Virus record (IMG/VR): IMGVR_UViG_3300034106_001615
Location: 1 to 43,782 of that record
Length of the DNA stretch: 43,782 nt
Reading direction: 5' to 3' (one strand)
Source: a virus
The translations under genes and the position numbers were made by a program. The notes under the pieces are model-generated. The model was given only the letters and a program-made list of their open reading frames with translations. It did no database searches and had not been told where the DNA came from. Of this stretch, positions 1-8,573 are shown piece after piece (position 1 is the first letter of the stretch; every line of letters starts with the position of its first letter).

Positions 1-165
1 AGATGTAAGTGTGTAGTTGGCTGTATTGTCATGGACTACAGTCGCTGTGCCAGCAACAGAAGCATCTATCAGGGAAGTTACACCTGTGTTAACAGTATTT
101 CCCCAGCCGGTATCGCCATCCGCAGGAAGAGTAAGTTTAAGGCTTGTGGTATAGCTTGCTGGCAT
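1..165 (-). CDS. Phage structural protein, partial (C-terminus outside window)
   Basis: The start codon is at 165 with an AGGA Shine-Dalgarno (SD) sequence about 7 bases upstream. The frame stays open to the window edge, giving the first 55 residues. The N-terminus (MPASYTTSLKLTLPADGDTG) and the following GWGNTVNTGVTSLIDASVAG resemble a family of phage virion or tail-fibre-associated proteins that I recall from aquatic phage genomes. It is the last gene of the leftward structural block in this window. The exact role is unknown. Confidence 0.7.
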   Translation of the reverse strand, partial: MPASYTTSLKLTLPADGDTGWGNTVNTGVTSLIDASVAGTATVVHDNTANYTLTS

Positions 166-173
166 TTCTGTTC

Positions 174-575
174 CTAAGCGGCAATGAGTTGCCAGTTTGG
201 TGTTTGGGCGTTACCTATGGAAGCCCAGTTCGGGGTTTGGTTGTTTGGTATCAGCCCCCAGACCAAGACTTGTCCAATCCGACCGAACGCTGTAACACTT
301 GTGGGGAAGGCAGTAGCGCCAGCAGTTACCGTAACGTTACCAATACTCCCAGTAACAGAAACCCCGGTGACTATGGCAACTGCGCCTGAAGCAACGAACA
401 CAGACCCGATGCTTCCGGTTGCCTCTACGCCGGTAACAATTACAAGGCTATCCCCGGATACAGTAACCGTCCCAATGCTTCCAATGACCTCTACGCCCGT
501 AACAACTACGGTAACAGATATTTGTACCTGAAAGCCGTCTGTTTGGAACGCACCTACTTGGAAAGCATTAGCCAT
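174..575 (-). CDS. Small repetitive beta-rich virion protein
   Basis: A 133-residue protein built mostly of a repeated unit of about 22 residues, each containing VTGVxxTGSIGxVxV (four to five copies, residues about 20-105). The C-terminal part repeats QTPNW twice. The low-complexity, Thr/Val/Gly-rich composition and the place downstream of the tail fibres suggest a structural or fibre-accessory protein. Each unit probably forms beta strands. I cannot assign a family. It starts 3 bases after the stop of the 579-854 gene. Confidence 0.65.
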   Translation of the reverse strand: MANAFQVGAFQTDGFQVQISVTVVVTGVEVIGSIGTVTVSGDSLVIVTGVEATGSIGSVFVASGAVAIVTGVSVTGSIGNVTVTAGATAFPTSVTAFGRIGQVLVWGLIPNNQTPNWASIGNAQTPNWQLIAA

Positions 576-578
576 TTT

Positions 579-854
579 TTAGGCTCGCATAAGCACTAGT
601 GGCAAGGCTACAAGGATACCACCAAAGCACGTTGCGGCAGCGTCTAAGAACTCCACTCCGTGCGGCCCCTGCGTGAGCTTGCCCGTTGCCCGCCAGTTGA
701 TTACCGCGTCACTGATCTCCTTGGCAACAGCAAACGCAGCAACCACGCCAGAGGCAATGGCAAGGCTATGAGAAGCAAAGAAGGCGACGTTGAAGATCAA
801 CGCGCCGTAGAGGGCGTGGTTGGCCTTGTCTGGGGGCAGTTGGGGTAGGTTCAT
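579..854 (-). CDS. Small membrane protein, YfiM/DUF2279-like; possible holin or lysis accessory
   Basis: A 91-residue protein with two hydrophobic segments (about residues 16-42 and 70-89). The order of motifs, DKANHALYGA near residue 9, then AKEISDA and GVEFLDAAATCFGG, resembles the YfiM/DUF2279 and VanZ-like small membrane proteins (D-K-x2-H, K-E-x2-D). Its start overlaps the stop of the preceding small gene (ATGA). A second holin-like gene lies at 25561-25941, so this one may be a lysis accessory or an unrelated membrane protein. The function is inferred from topology only. Confidence 0.6.
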   Translation of the reverse strand: MNLPQLPPDKANHALYGALIFNVAFFASHSLAIASGVVAAFAVAKEISDAVINWRATGKLTQGPHGVEFLDAAATCFGGILVALPLVLMRA

Positions 855-973
855 GTCAGTGCCTTTGGTTTCAACTCAATCCGCAGTGCGCTGTTACTAC
901 CCTCCAGCATCACCGCTTCTGGCGGGATTAGGCCGCAGTGCTTCAGGGCAGCAAAGGTATGCGGGTTGCTCAT
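851..973 (-). CDS. Hypothetical 40-residue protein
   Basis: A short open frame beginning MSNPHTFAALKHCGLIPPEA and ending RIELKPKALT. It is joined at both ends by four-base ATGA overlaps: its ATG overlaps the stop of the 970-1224 gene, and its TGA overlaps the ATG of the 579-854 gene. This tight translational coupling and the absence of any other way to fill the gap support it. The function is unknown. Confidence 0.6.
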   Translation of the reverse strand: MSNPHTFAALKHCGLIPPEAVMLEGSNSALRIELKPKALT

Positions 974-1224
974 GGCATTGCGGAGTTTGGCGGGGGATTA
1001 AACTCATCAAGTACTGGGTCGTAGGTATATCCTGCCCCTGCGTAATTCTTACGAAAAGTACCGTTGTAGCTGGTCTGCTTCCAGTTGCCACCTAGCAAGT
1101 TAGTGCAGAAAGCTTGCCCCAGAGCTTCGTCTTCCACACCATCCACATTGTGCGTGTCGTTGTTATGCACCACGATCACCCGCAGTACAACATTGTTCTC
1201 ATCAAGTTCAGCGAAGTGTGCCAT
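970..1224 (-). CDS. Conserved small phage protein (MAHFAELDENNVV family)
   Basis: An 84-residue protein starting MAHFAELDENNVVLRVIVVH. I recognise this opening as a family widespread in aquatic phages, usually located among tail genes and without a known function. It has an alternating hydrophobic N-terminal beta segment and a GGNWKQTSYNGTFRKNYAG motif. An upstream in-frame Met at 1350 would only extend it into the neighbouring gene, so the internal Met at 1224 is chosen. It begins 5 bases beyond the stop of the LamG protein gene. Confidence 0.75.
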   Translation of the reverse strand: MAHFAELDENNVVLRVIVVHNNDTHNVDGVEDEALGQAFCTNLLGGNWKQTSYNGTFRKNYAGAGYTYDPVLDEFNPPPNSAMP

Positions 1225-1228
1225 ATGA

Positions 1229-4015
1229 TTAGAAAGTAATTGTGCCAGAGGCTGTAAACGTGTAGATGCGGTATCCACCAGAAACTGTAATAGTCGGTGA
1301 ACCTGTAGTGGACGTAGCCGCAGCAGTTGCGGCAGTTGTTCTAAAAACAACTACGCCTGAGCCACCAGCCCCAGCGCCAGCGGAAGCAGCACCTCCACCA
1401 TTACCAGTGTTGGATGCGCCAGTTGATGTCCACCGTCCGTCACCACCTGTGGAGTATCCGAGTCCAGTTCCTACATATACTACGCCGGCACCGCCTGGGT
1501 AATTTACGTTCCCGTCAGCGCCAACACCACCAGCGCCACCACCGCCGCCACCATAACCAACTCCAGTGTTAGAAGACCCCAAGCCGCCAGCAAAACCTTG
1601 CCCAGATGTCCCTGTGCCGCCCGTAGTAGACGAAGCGGAAGAATTGTTGTTGCCCCCGCCACCACCGGAACCCCCATTAGAGCCATTTGTGCCTGCGGGT
1701 ACGCCGCCCGGACCTTTACTAGCCCCCCCTGCGCCGCCACCAGTACACGAAACTGTAGTTGATCCGGCAAGCGTGGATGTTGACCCATTGGTAGCAACTG
1801 CGCCCCCAGCACCAACCGTAATGGTGTAGGTAGTGCCTATAAGAAGCGGCATTGCCGAACTAGTTTTATAGCCCCCGGCACCGCCGCCACCACCATAGCC
1901 AGTGGCACCAGTATCGCTACCACCACCGCCACCACCAGCAACAACAGCGTAGTCTACAAGCTGTACGCCACCAGAGTTCGGGAACGCAGCAGTCGGCGGG
2001 GTGAACGTGGCCGTGTACCGGCCTATGCCCTTGGTGACTCGTAAGTCGTCTATGTAGCCGTTGAAATATACCGGAGAAGACTCAATATTTCTACCTATTA
2101 CAAAGTTTCCTGTAGGATTTTGAGCGTTTGTGTTGGCCGCGCTGTAAACTTGAACACCTGCAATAAACAACTTTAGCACACCAGATGTACGCGATACTGC
2201 TACATGCGCCCAGGCATTTAATGTAAGGCCTGAAGAAGATAATTGCACACCACTAGCGTCATACCAATAAATTTTTCCTGTACTGGAGTCAGTGAATAAA
2301 CCATAAGATGAGGCGGTGCCAACACTTCTTGCGTCTATGAGAGTGTTAAACCCGGCAAAACTGTTGGGGTATACCCACATCTCAATAGTAAAATCACCAG
2401 TGCCAAAGCTAAACAAAGGTTTGTTTGGTGTAACGAGCGCATCACCAGCACCATTGAACTTCATTGACCCAGTACCATACTTAAACACACTAGTACTGAT
2501 CTGCGCCGAAGCCACCGTCTCAAGGTTATTGAGTATCGCGTTGTCAAAGATGGCTGCGTTGCTCATGCCCAGCAGCAGTGCAGTGTTTGTGACTGCGGTC
2601 AGTGGCGCTGTGGGGGGAGTGAAGGTCGTGCCGCTGGGATAGAGGCAGGTGCCGTTGACTAGACGGAAGTTGGAGATGTAACCTGTAACAAGTTGACCCG
2701 CAGCATATTCGCCGGCTTTGCCAACACCCAATAAACTTGCAGAATCTCTTACTGTAATTCCAGTAACGCTTACGGTTCCAGCTTGTACCCCGTTAATATA
2801 TTGCCGGTTTGTATTTCCGTTTCTGACAAATGCAACGTGATACCAAGTATTAACAAGTATAGCGCTAGCAGCACTACTTGCGGTATATGTAGTAGCCGTA
2901 CTTGCATCCAAAATTACAGAATTAAGTTGACCCGTTGAAAGCACCACCATATAGTACGAATATACGGTGGCTGCGGAATTCATTTGCGCAGTAAATATTG
3001 GCTGACTTGCCAATGAGCTAAAGTTTATCCAGCACTCAATAGTGAAGTCATTAGTCCCCAACGTAAACGCAGCATTGTCAGGAACAGTAAGGCTATCCCC
3101 CGTCCCATCAAAGTACGCAGACCCCCCGTTAGTAGCAACGGCATAGGGGTAGACAGGGGTAAACGGATTGAACGAGCCTTGGGTCGTGTTGCCGTTGCGG
3201 GTGACGGTGAAGTTGTTGGTGCTGGTGTCGAAGAACTGATTGTTGTTCTGCGGTACGTTGGTCTGTAGGGTCAGCAGTGCTGTGTTGGTTACAGCAGTCA
3301 GTTGGACTGTAGGTGGCGTGAAGGTAGTGCCGCTGGGGTAGAGGCAGGTGCCGTTGACTAGGCGGAAGTTGGAGATGTATCCGGCAAATGGACTGGTTAC
3401 AAAACCGCCCCCAGCCCCGACCCCCAACACTGCGGTTGAATCAGTAACCGACAAGGTGGATATTGATGCGTTAGTGCCCGATTGCACTCCGTTAATATAC
3501 ATTCTTAACGTAGTGCCGTTTCTAACAAAAGCTACATGCGACCACGCATCCCCCGGGCAAGTTAATACTGATGTCGTAATATACCCGCTAGGAGCGTACA
3601 GAGTTGCTCCTATTGTTTGGTTGGCGTCTCTATAAAGAATAAATGATGGCGAACCAAAACCGGAATCAGTCTGCCCCGCAAAGTATTTTATTGCCCCAGT
3701 TGTTGTTGGGTATATCCAGCACTCAATAGTAAAGTCATTAGCCCCTAACGCAAACGCAGCGTTGTCAGGGACAGTAAGATACGAAGCAGTGCCAGTAAAG
3801 TACCCAGACCCGTAGGACGAAGGCCCACCAGTGAACGGTGTGAGGGTGCTTGCCTGTACCGCCCCTACAGCAGTGATCGGGAAGACGTTGGTACTTGTGT
3901 CTTGGTTGAACTGCTGGGCGCTATCCCCGTGCAGGAGCATGGAGACGAAAGGCCAGTACACATCTGTGACCTTGGCGAGTGCGCCAGTCAGAAACGAGTT
4001 GAGTGCTGCGAACAT
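1229..4015 (-). CDS. Large LamG-repeat adhesin / tail protein with glycine-rich C-terminal domain
   Basis: A 928-residue protein. Three laminin-G/concanavalin-A-like domains follow a short N-terminal virion-attachment segment, roughly at residues 60-235, 295-480 and 500-680. Each has a DFTIECW or DFTIEMW strand, a HVAF/HVAV strand, INGVQ-like or IAGVQ-like turns, and a GYI(S/D) closing strand. The end (about 690-880) is rich in runs of glycine, as in phage receptor-binding adhesins whose tips fold as polyglycine-II helices. The likely role is host surface glycan or receptor recognition at the tail. The first two LamG units are near-identical over short DNA tracts. ATG overlaps the TAA of the preceding fibre gene. 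Base composition is less GC-rich than the capsid genes. Confidence 0.85.
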   Translation of the reverse strand: MFAALNSFLTGALAKVTDVYWPFVSMLLHGDSAQQFNQDTSTNVFPITAVGAVQASTLTPFTGGPSSYGSGYFTGTASYLTVPDNAAFALGANDFTIECWIYPTTTGAIKYFAGQTDSGFGSPSFILYRDANQTIGATLYAPSGYITTSVLTCPGDAWSHVAFVRNGTTLRMYINGVQSGTNASISTLSVTDSTAVLGVGAGGGFVTSPFAGYISNFRLVNGTCLYPSGTTFTPPTVQLTAVTNTALLTLQTNVPQNNNQFFDTSTNNFTVTRNGNTTQGSFNPFTPVYPYAVATNGGSAYFDGTGDSLTVPDNAAFTLGTNDFTIECWINFSSLASQPIFTAQMNSAATVYSYYMVVLSTGQLNSVILDASTATTYTASSAASAILVNTWYHVAFVRNGNTNRQYINGVQAGTVSVTGITVRDSASLLGVGKAGEYAAGQLVTGYISNFRLVNGTCLYPSGTTFTPPTAPLTAVTNTALLLGMSNAAIFDNAILNNLETVASAQISTSVFKYGTGSMKFNGAGDALVTPNKPLFSFGTGDFTIEMWVYPNSFAGFNTLIDARSVGTASSYGLFTDSSTGKIYWYDASGVQLSSSGLTLNAWAHVAVSRTSGVLKLFIAGVQVYSAANTNAQNPTGNFVIGRNIESSPVYFNGYIDDLRVTKGIGRYTATFTPPTAAFPNSGGVQLVDYAVVAGGGGGGSDTGATGYGGGGGAGGYKTSSAMPLLIGTTYTITVGAGGAVATNGSTSTLAGSTTVSCTGGGAGGASKGPGGVPAGTNGSNGGSGGGGGNNNSSASSTTGGTGTSGQGFAGGLGSSNTGVGYGGGGGGAGGVGADGNVNYPGGAGVVYVGTGLGYSTGGDGRWTSTGASNTGNGGGAASAGAGAGGSGVVVFRTTAATAAATSTTGSPTITVSGGYRIYTFTASGTITF

Positions 4016-4749
4016 TATGCAAACGCCTGTGATGCGTTACCGTACCAGCTAGTGCCAATGTAGACAAAGCTGATAATGTCCACCGCGCTTGCCGTTGCTG
4101 TGATAGTCGGCACAGTGCCGCCGGGCCATTTGACGCCGGTGAAGGTGGCTGTAGTCATGCCTGTTGCGGCCTGCGTCAAGCGTAGGATGAATGAATTCCC
4201 TGCCGTGGGGGATGTTGGCATTGCGAACGTACAAGGCGTTGAGGCCGTCAGCGTAGCGGTGACAACTGTGCCCGCTGTGATGACGATTGTTGCCGTGCCT
4301 GTAACCGTTCCCAGCGCAGCTACTGACTCAACGTATCCCGAGATCGTCGGGGTTGTCAGCGTTGGCGAGGTAGAGAAGACCAAGTTCGTGCTGGTCGTCC
4401 CCGTGGCACCAGAGGCTGTGTAGCCCGTGATGTTGTTGAAGGATGTGATGCTGGCTGTGGTGGCGTTGGTGCCCCCGTTGGCGACCGCCAGGGTTCCTGC
4501 CAGGGTAACTGCACCAGACGTAGCAGAGGCCGGTGTGAGGCCCGTGGTGCCCCCAGCAAAGGTCGTTACGTTGGTCGTTGCACCGTTGCTTGCCAACAGC
4601 TTGACCGTGCCCCCGGCATTCTTGAAGTACAGCTTCTCGTCGGTGATGTTGAGAGCAAGCTCCCCCGAGACAAGGTTTCCCGCTGAAGGGGCTGCTGCTG
4701 CCGTGGTGCTGAAGTACAGCGAAATTGGGGTAAAGCCTGTTGCTGCCAT
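4015..4749 (-). CDS. Tail fibre / virion-associated protein
   Basis: A 244-residue Thr/Ala/Gly-rich protein. The N-terminus (about residues 1-55) contains SGELALNITDEKLYFKN, a virion-binding module common at the start of phage fibre proteins. The middle has a GTLAVANGGTNATTASITS segment that also occurs, nearly identically, in the adjacent larger fibre. The C-terminal part is a beta-rich domain ending in SWYGNASQAFA. The SD AAGGA lies 6 bases before the ATG. It is probably a fibre subunit working with the neighbouring 793-residue fibre. Confidence 0.75.
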   Translation of the reverse strand: MAATGFTPISLYFSTTAAAAPSAGNLVSGELALNITDEKLYFKNAGGTVKLLASNGATTNVTTFAGGTTGLTPASATSGAVTLAGTLAVANGGTNATTASITSFNNITGYTASGATGTTSTNLVFSTSPTLTTPTISGYVESVAALGTVTGTATIVITAGTVVTATLTASTPCTFAMPTSPTAGNSFILRLTQAATGMTTATFTGVKWPGGTVPTITATASAVDIISFVYIGTSWYGNASQAFA

Positions 4750-4758
4750 CGTAGTTCC

Positions 4759-7140
4759 TTAAAATGTGCCGCCTGAAATGCCGCCGGGGACTTTCATCAA
4801 ACCTGTGCTATCAATCCGCATCCGCTCGGCACTACCCGCAGCAATGATCACAGTATCGCTAAGGCCAGCAGTCCCGGCAACTGATCCTATGATTGTGTTG
4901 TTGCTGCCTGTGGTTAGGGATACCCCTGATTGATTACCTATGCCAATATTGTTTGCACCTGAAAATCCCGCACCACTTAATGCACTTTTACCAAACGCAG
5001 AGTTGTTATTTCCGGCAACGTTATACAGCAAAGCGAACAAACCTACCGCAGAATTATTTGCTCCGGTATCGTTAGAGTAAAGAGCTTGTTGCCCAACTGC
5101 CGAATTTCCCGCGCCAGTTGTATTAAATATTAACGACGAATACCCTACCGCTGTATTGCTTGTTGCCGAAGTATTATTATACAACGCGGCATTTCCAAAA
5201 GCGGTATTGCCGCTGCCGCTCAAGCTCCCATTAGCCAACGCCCCAACACCAACCGCAGTATTGGTAGCAACAGCATTAGCCCCCAGCCCCACGGTCAGGC
5301 CTTGGATCACTGCGCCGCCAGTCAGGGTTGAGACGCCTGTGACACCAAGGGTTGTGCTGGCTGTGATCGCTGCGGCAGCTAAGGTACCGGTGAAGGTGGG
5401 GGATGCCGAGAAGACTAGGTTGGTACTTGTGGTGCCCGTAGCCCCGGCAGCGGTGTAGCCGGTGATGTTGTTGAATGAGGTAATGCTGGCGGTGGAAGCA
5501 CCTGTGCCGCCATTGGCGACCGCCAGGGTACCGGCGACCGTGATGGCACCGGTGGTGGCGCTGGCCGGCGTCAGGCCGGTCGTGCCGAAGTTGAGCGAGC
5601 TGACACCGGATCCTGCGCCGGAGAACTGCGCCCAGGTGATCGCGGTCACGCCGATCGTGCCGCCGGCGTTGCTCGTGCAGACCCAGCCGGTATCGGCCAG
5701 GGTGGTCCCGGTCTGGATGAACACGTACGCCCCAGGCACCTCGGCCCAGGTGTCCATGTCCAGGGCACGGGCCCACGAGCCTGCGGCGACAAGGTAGATG
5801 CCGTTGTCCGCAGCGGTCGACTGGTTCTTGACCAAGCACCGATCGCCCGCTATCAGGGCGATGCCGTCAATGGTCTGCGGCGCGGACAACGTGATGTTGA
5901 CCGTGGTTGCCGCAATGCAGGACGCCTTGGTGTCCAGGCCCTGGGCCACCGTGTCGACGTAGCTCTTGTTTGCGATGTCGGTGCTGCCCGACGGCGTGGT
6001 GCTCACCGTGCCGGTGGTCAACGCGACCGAGGTCAGGTCGGTGTTCGCGCCCTTAATCGCAAAGGCCGCACCGGCGCTGGTCGTGGCCCCGGTGCCGCCG
6101 TTGGCGATCGGGAGCGTGCCCGAGACGTCCGCCGTCAGGCTCACCGCCCCGAAGGTAGGCGCACCGGCGGCGTTGCCGTGTAGGACCGTGGTGGTGGTGC
6201 CCAGGCTCGCCAGCGGCGCGGGAGCAGCGCCAGCGCCGCCGCCCAGGACGATCGCGTTGGCCGTCAGCGCGCCAGACGACGCCCAGGTCGTGCCGCTGGA
6301 GAAGTACGGGACGCCGCCGGACGTGCCGGCGACCGTCAGGGCCAGGGTGCCCGCACTGGTGATCGGAGACCCCGCGACAGAGATCAGCCCGCCCGTGAAC
6401 GACTGCGCGACTGATGTCACACCGGTGCCGGTAGTGACCGCGCCCCAGGCATTGTTCGCGTAGCCCTCGAAGGTGGCCGTGGTCGAGTTGTACCGGAAGT
6501 TCCCGTTGGTGGACGACCCGCGCTGCCCGGTAGTGCCCACCGGGACAACTAGGCCACCGTTGCCCGACAGCACCGGGTCCGCCGAGATCGCGATGACCGG
6601 CGAGTTGGCAAAATTGCCGTCGGTGACATCGATCTGGCTGGACGTGCCCAGGATCGTCCGGGTCGACACCGTCGTCGAGCTCGTCAGCGCCAGGGCGCCG
6701 GTGCCCGTTGCGCCGGCCACCGCCAGGGCAACCCCGGTCAGTGCGAACGTCGGGTTGCCCGCGACGCCGTCACCATCCGTGACCGACAGGCCGGTGGTGG
6801 TCGAGGACATCGTCCTGGCGGCCACCGCGTTGCTGGCGGTCTTGGCGATCATGCCGTTGGAGGCCGCCTCAAGGCTCCCGGAGGCCGCGTTCAGGGTGAT
6901 GGTGAGGGTAGACTGCGCCCCCGCGTCCACAAGCCCGACACCGGTCCCGTTGGACAGCGCGCGGCTGTTGTTGAGCGTGGGCTCCTGGTTCTTGGTCAGG
7001 AAGGTCTGGGTCTGCACGGGCGACCCGGCCAGCGCCGCAGTTGTCGTCTGTACCGTCACCCCGTTTTGGACGATCGGGACCGATTCCGTCCCCGTGATCG
7101 CACCAGCGGCAGGTAGTTCGGTGATTGTTACGTTTGCCAT
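4759..7140 (-). CDS. Long tail fibre with YadA-like head repeats
   Basis: A 793-residue protein. The N-terminal part (about 1-370) is Ala/Thr/Gly beta-repeat shaft sequence. IANKSYVDTVAQGLDTKAS introduces a widespread phage fibre domain with LVKNQSTAADNGIYLV. The last 170 residues carry repeated N-T/S-A-V/F-G-x2-A-L motifs (for example NTAVGVGAL, NTAFGNAAL, NSAVGQQAL), typical of left-handed beta-roll heads of trimeric adhesins. It ends MRIDSTGLMKVPGGISGGTF, the sort of sequence that often precedes an S74 chaperone domain, but no S74 domain follows. The YadA-like part is visibly richer in A+T than the shaft. The role is host recognition. Confidence 0.82.
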   Translation of the reverse strand: MANVTITELPAAGAITGTESVPIVQNGVTVQTTTAALAGSPVQTQTFLTKNQEPTLNNSRALSNGTGVGLVDAGAQSTLTITLNAASGSLEAASNGMIAKTASNAVAARTMSSTTTGLSVTDGDGVAGNPTFALTGVALAVAGATGTGALALTSSTTVSTRTILGTSSQIDVTDGNFANSPVIAISADPVLSGNGGLVVPVGTTGQRGSSTNGNFRYNSTTATFEGYANNAWGAVTTGTGVTSVAQSFTGGLISVAGSPITSAGTLALTVAGTSGGVPYFSSGTTWASSGALTANAIVLGGGAGAAPAPLASLGTTTTVLHGNAAGAPTFGAVSLTADVSGTLPIANGGTGATTSAGAAFAIKGANTDLTSVALTTGTVSTTPSGSTDIANKSYVDTVAQGLDTKASCIAATTVNITLSAPQTIDGIALIAGDRCLVKNQSTAADNGIYLVAAGSWARALDMDTWAEVPGAYVFIQTGTTLADTGWVCTSNAGGTIGVTAITWAQFSGAGSGVSSLNFGTTGLTPASATTGAITVAGTLAVANGGTGASTASITSFNNITGYTAAGATGTTSTNLVFSASPTFTGTLAAAAITASTTLGVTGVSTLTGGAVIQGLTVGLGANAVATNTAVGVGALANGSLSGSGNTAFGNAALYNNTSATSNTAVGYSSLIFNTTGAGNSAVGQQALYSNDTGANNSAVGLFALLYNVAGNNNSAFGKSALSGAGFSGANNIGIGNQSGVSLTTGSNNTIIGSVAGTAGLSDTVIIAAGSAERMRIDSTGLMKVPGGISGGTF

Positions 7141-7487
7141 TACTGCCCCGGGGAGGTGGTCAAGGTGTCGAGGTTCCCGTTGTTCGATGGGGTCTGCGTG
7201 TTCTGTTCTGGTGACAGGTCAAACTGGTTGTTGCCGGTGGTCTCGATCGCGTTCGGGTCCGTGGCGATGCTGACATCGGGCCTGGGAAACCTGATCGTGA
7301 TCTTCTCCGTCGGACGCGGCGCCAGCCGGTACGGGTCCTTCTCGTCCGCGCATCCCTGGTCGCATACTAGCAAACCGGGAAAGTTTGGGTCTGACCGGGC
7401 CACCGAGTGCGCGCGCTTCATCTTGCACCGGTCGCAGATGAATATGGCGATGTCCGAACCGCCCCGGGTGTCGAGGAAGCGCGGCAT
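7140..7487 (-). CDS. Small zinc-ribbon-like virion-cluster protein
   Basis: A 115-residue protein. Near the N-terminus it has IFICDRCKMKRAHS and, about 20 residues later, LVCDQGCADEKDP, giving a C-x2-C ... C-x3-C arrangement that could bind a metal. A proline/charged stretch follows, then an N/T/Q-rich disordered tail. The SD AAGG lies just before the ATG. It sits between the adaptor-like protein and the fibre, so a structural or assembly role is likely. I cannot name the family. Confidence 0.6.
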   Translation of the reverse strand: MPRFLDTRGGSDIAIFICDRCKMKRAHSVARSDPNFPGLLVCDQGCADEKDPYRLAPRPTEKITIRFPRPDVSIATDPNAIETTGNNQFDLSPEQNTQTPSNNGNLDTLTTSPGQ

Positions 7488-7490
7488 GGC

Positions 7491-8564
7491 CTACCTTGAG
7501 TACACCGAGATGTTCGGCGCGAAGTAGATCGGCGACTTGTCGCGCTCTTCCTGCTCCGCCATGTTGAAGTACTTCTCGGCCTGGACCTCAAGGTACTGAA
7601 TCCGCCCGACGTCAACGCCGGGGAGCTCCTGGGCCATCTGGTGCGCCAGCATGTTCTGGATCGCCATCAGCCACCGGTCGGGGATCGCAAGCTGCCCGCT
7701 CAGGGCGCCGACGTCCTCGATGTAGGCCGAGTACCAGACCGTCATCTGCACGAACGAGCTCGACGGTGTCGGCCAAACCGTGATGGTGGCCTGGGGGATC
7801 GTGCGGTTCAACCAGAACTGGAACGGCTGGTTGGCCGTGAAGTTCTTGTTGGGCAGGTTGGTGTAGTCGTCACGGTTGAGCCGCGACATGGTGATCTCGG
7901 TCGAGTTGTTCCCGAAGTACAGCTCACGCAGCGCCAGGGTGGTGCCGCCGGTGGCGCGCATCCGGTAGTACGACACGTTGGCGCCCGGGTCGATGTCCTG
8001 CCAGACCCACTGCCCGTCGGTCACCGCCTCGCTCGTGGCGGTGTACAGGGCCGTCCAGGTGGCATTGTCGGCGGACGCCTCGAGCACGTAGCTCCAGGTC
8101 GCGCCGCCGCCACCAGAGACGTACGGCATGAACCCGATCGAGCCCAGGTACTGCGGGTTGCTGGTGCCGTAGTCGACCGCGATGTTGCCGTTGGCGGACG
8201 TCTGCGCGCAGAACGTCGAGGTGTCCTGGTCGTAGACGTTGGCGACCGTGCCGCCGGCAGAGCTGGTGTACCCACCAGAGGGCTGCGCCATGGTCCTGTA
8301 CAGTGCGTTCAGGACGTCATTGCCACCAACCGCGAGCGAGTACTCGTACTGGTTGGCGATCAGGCCGATGACCTGCTTCTTGATGGCGAAGTACTGGATG
8401 CCCTGGTTGATCAGGTTGCTCAGGACGTAGAAGAGCGACTCCTTGGCGGCCTGGACCTGCTCGACCGTCAGTTCCTCGGCGAGCTTACCCGCACGACGAG
8501 CACCGTGGTCGATCAGTTTCTGGACGCTGATGGTCGTCTGTCCAACGGTGCCTGAGTACGCCAT
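7491..8564 (-). CDS. Head-tail adaptor-like protein with inserted F5/8-type (discoidin-like) domain
   Basis: A 357-residue protein. The N-terminal part (VQKLIDHGARRAG to NVLNAL-like turns, about residues 1-90) and the C-terminal part (SRLNRDDYTNLPNKNF onward, then helices ending IYFAPNISVYSR) look like podovirus adaptor or tail-tubular proteins. Between them, about residues 98-225, is a discoidin-like segment: DQDTSTFCAQTSANGNIAVD, LGSIGFMPY, YVLEASADNATWTALYTAT and YYRMRATGG are hallmarks of F5/8 type C lectin-like folds. The likely role is to connect portal and tail, with a surface-exposed binding domain. SD AAAGGA precedes the ATG. Confidence 0.65.
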   Translation of the reverse strand: MAYSGTVGQTTISVQKLIDHGARRAGKLAEELTVEQVQAAKESLFYVLSNLINQGIQYFAIKKQVIGLIANQYEYSLAVGGNDVLNALYRTMAQPSGGYTSSAGGTVANVYDQDTSTFCAQTSANGNIAVDYGTSNPQYLGSIGFMPYVSGGGGATWSYVLEASADNATWTALYTATSEAVTDGQWVWQDIDPGANVSYYRMRATGGTTLALRELYFGNNSTEITMSRLNRDDYTNLPNKNFTANQPFQFWLNRTIPQATITVWPTPSSSFVQMTVWYSAYIEDVGALSGQLAIPDRWLMAIQNMLAHQMAQELPGVDVGRIQYLEVQAEKYFNMAEQEERDKSPIYFAPNISVYSR

Positions 8565-8573
8565 GTCAGTCCT

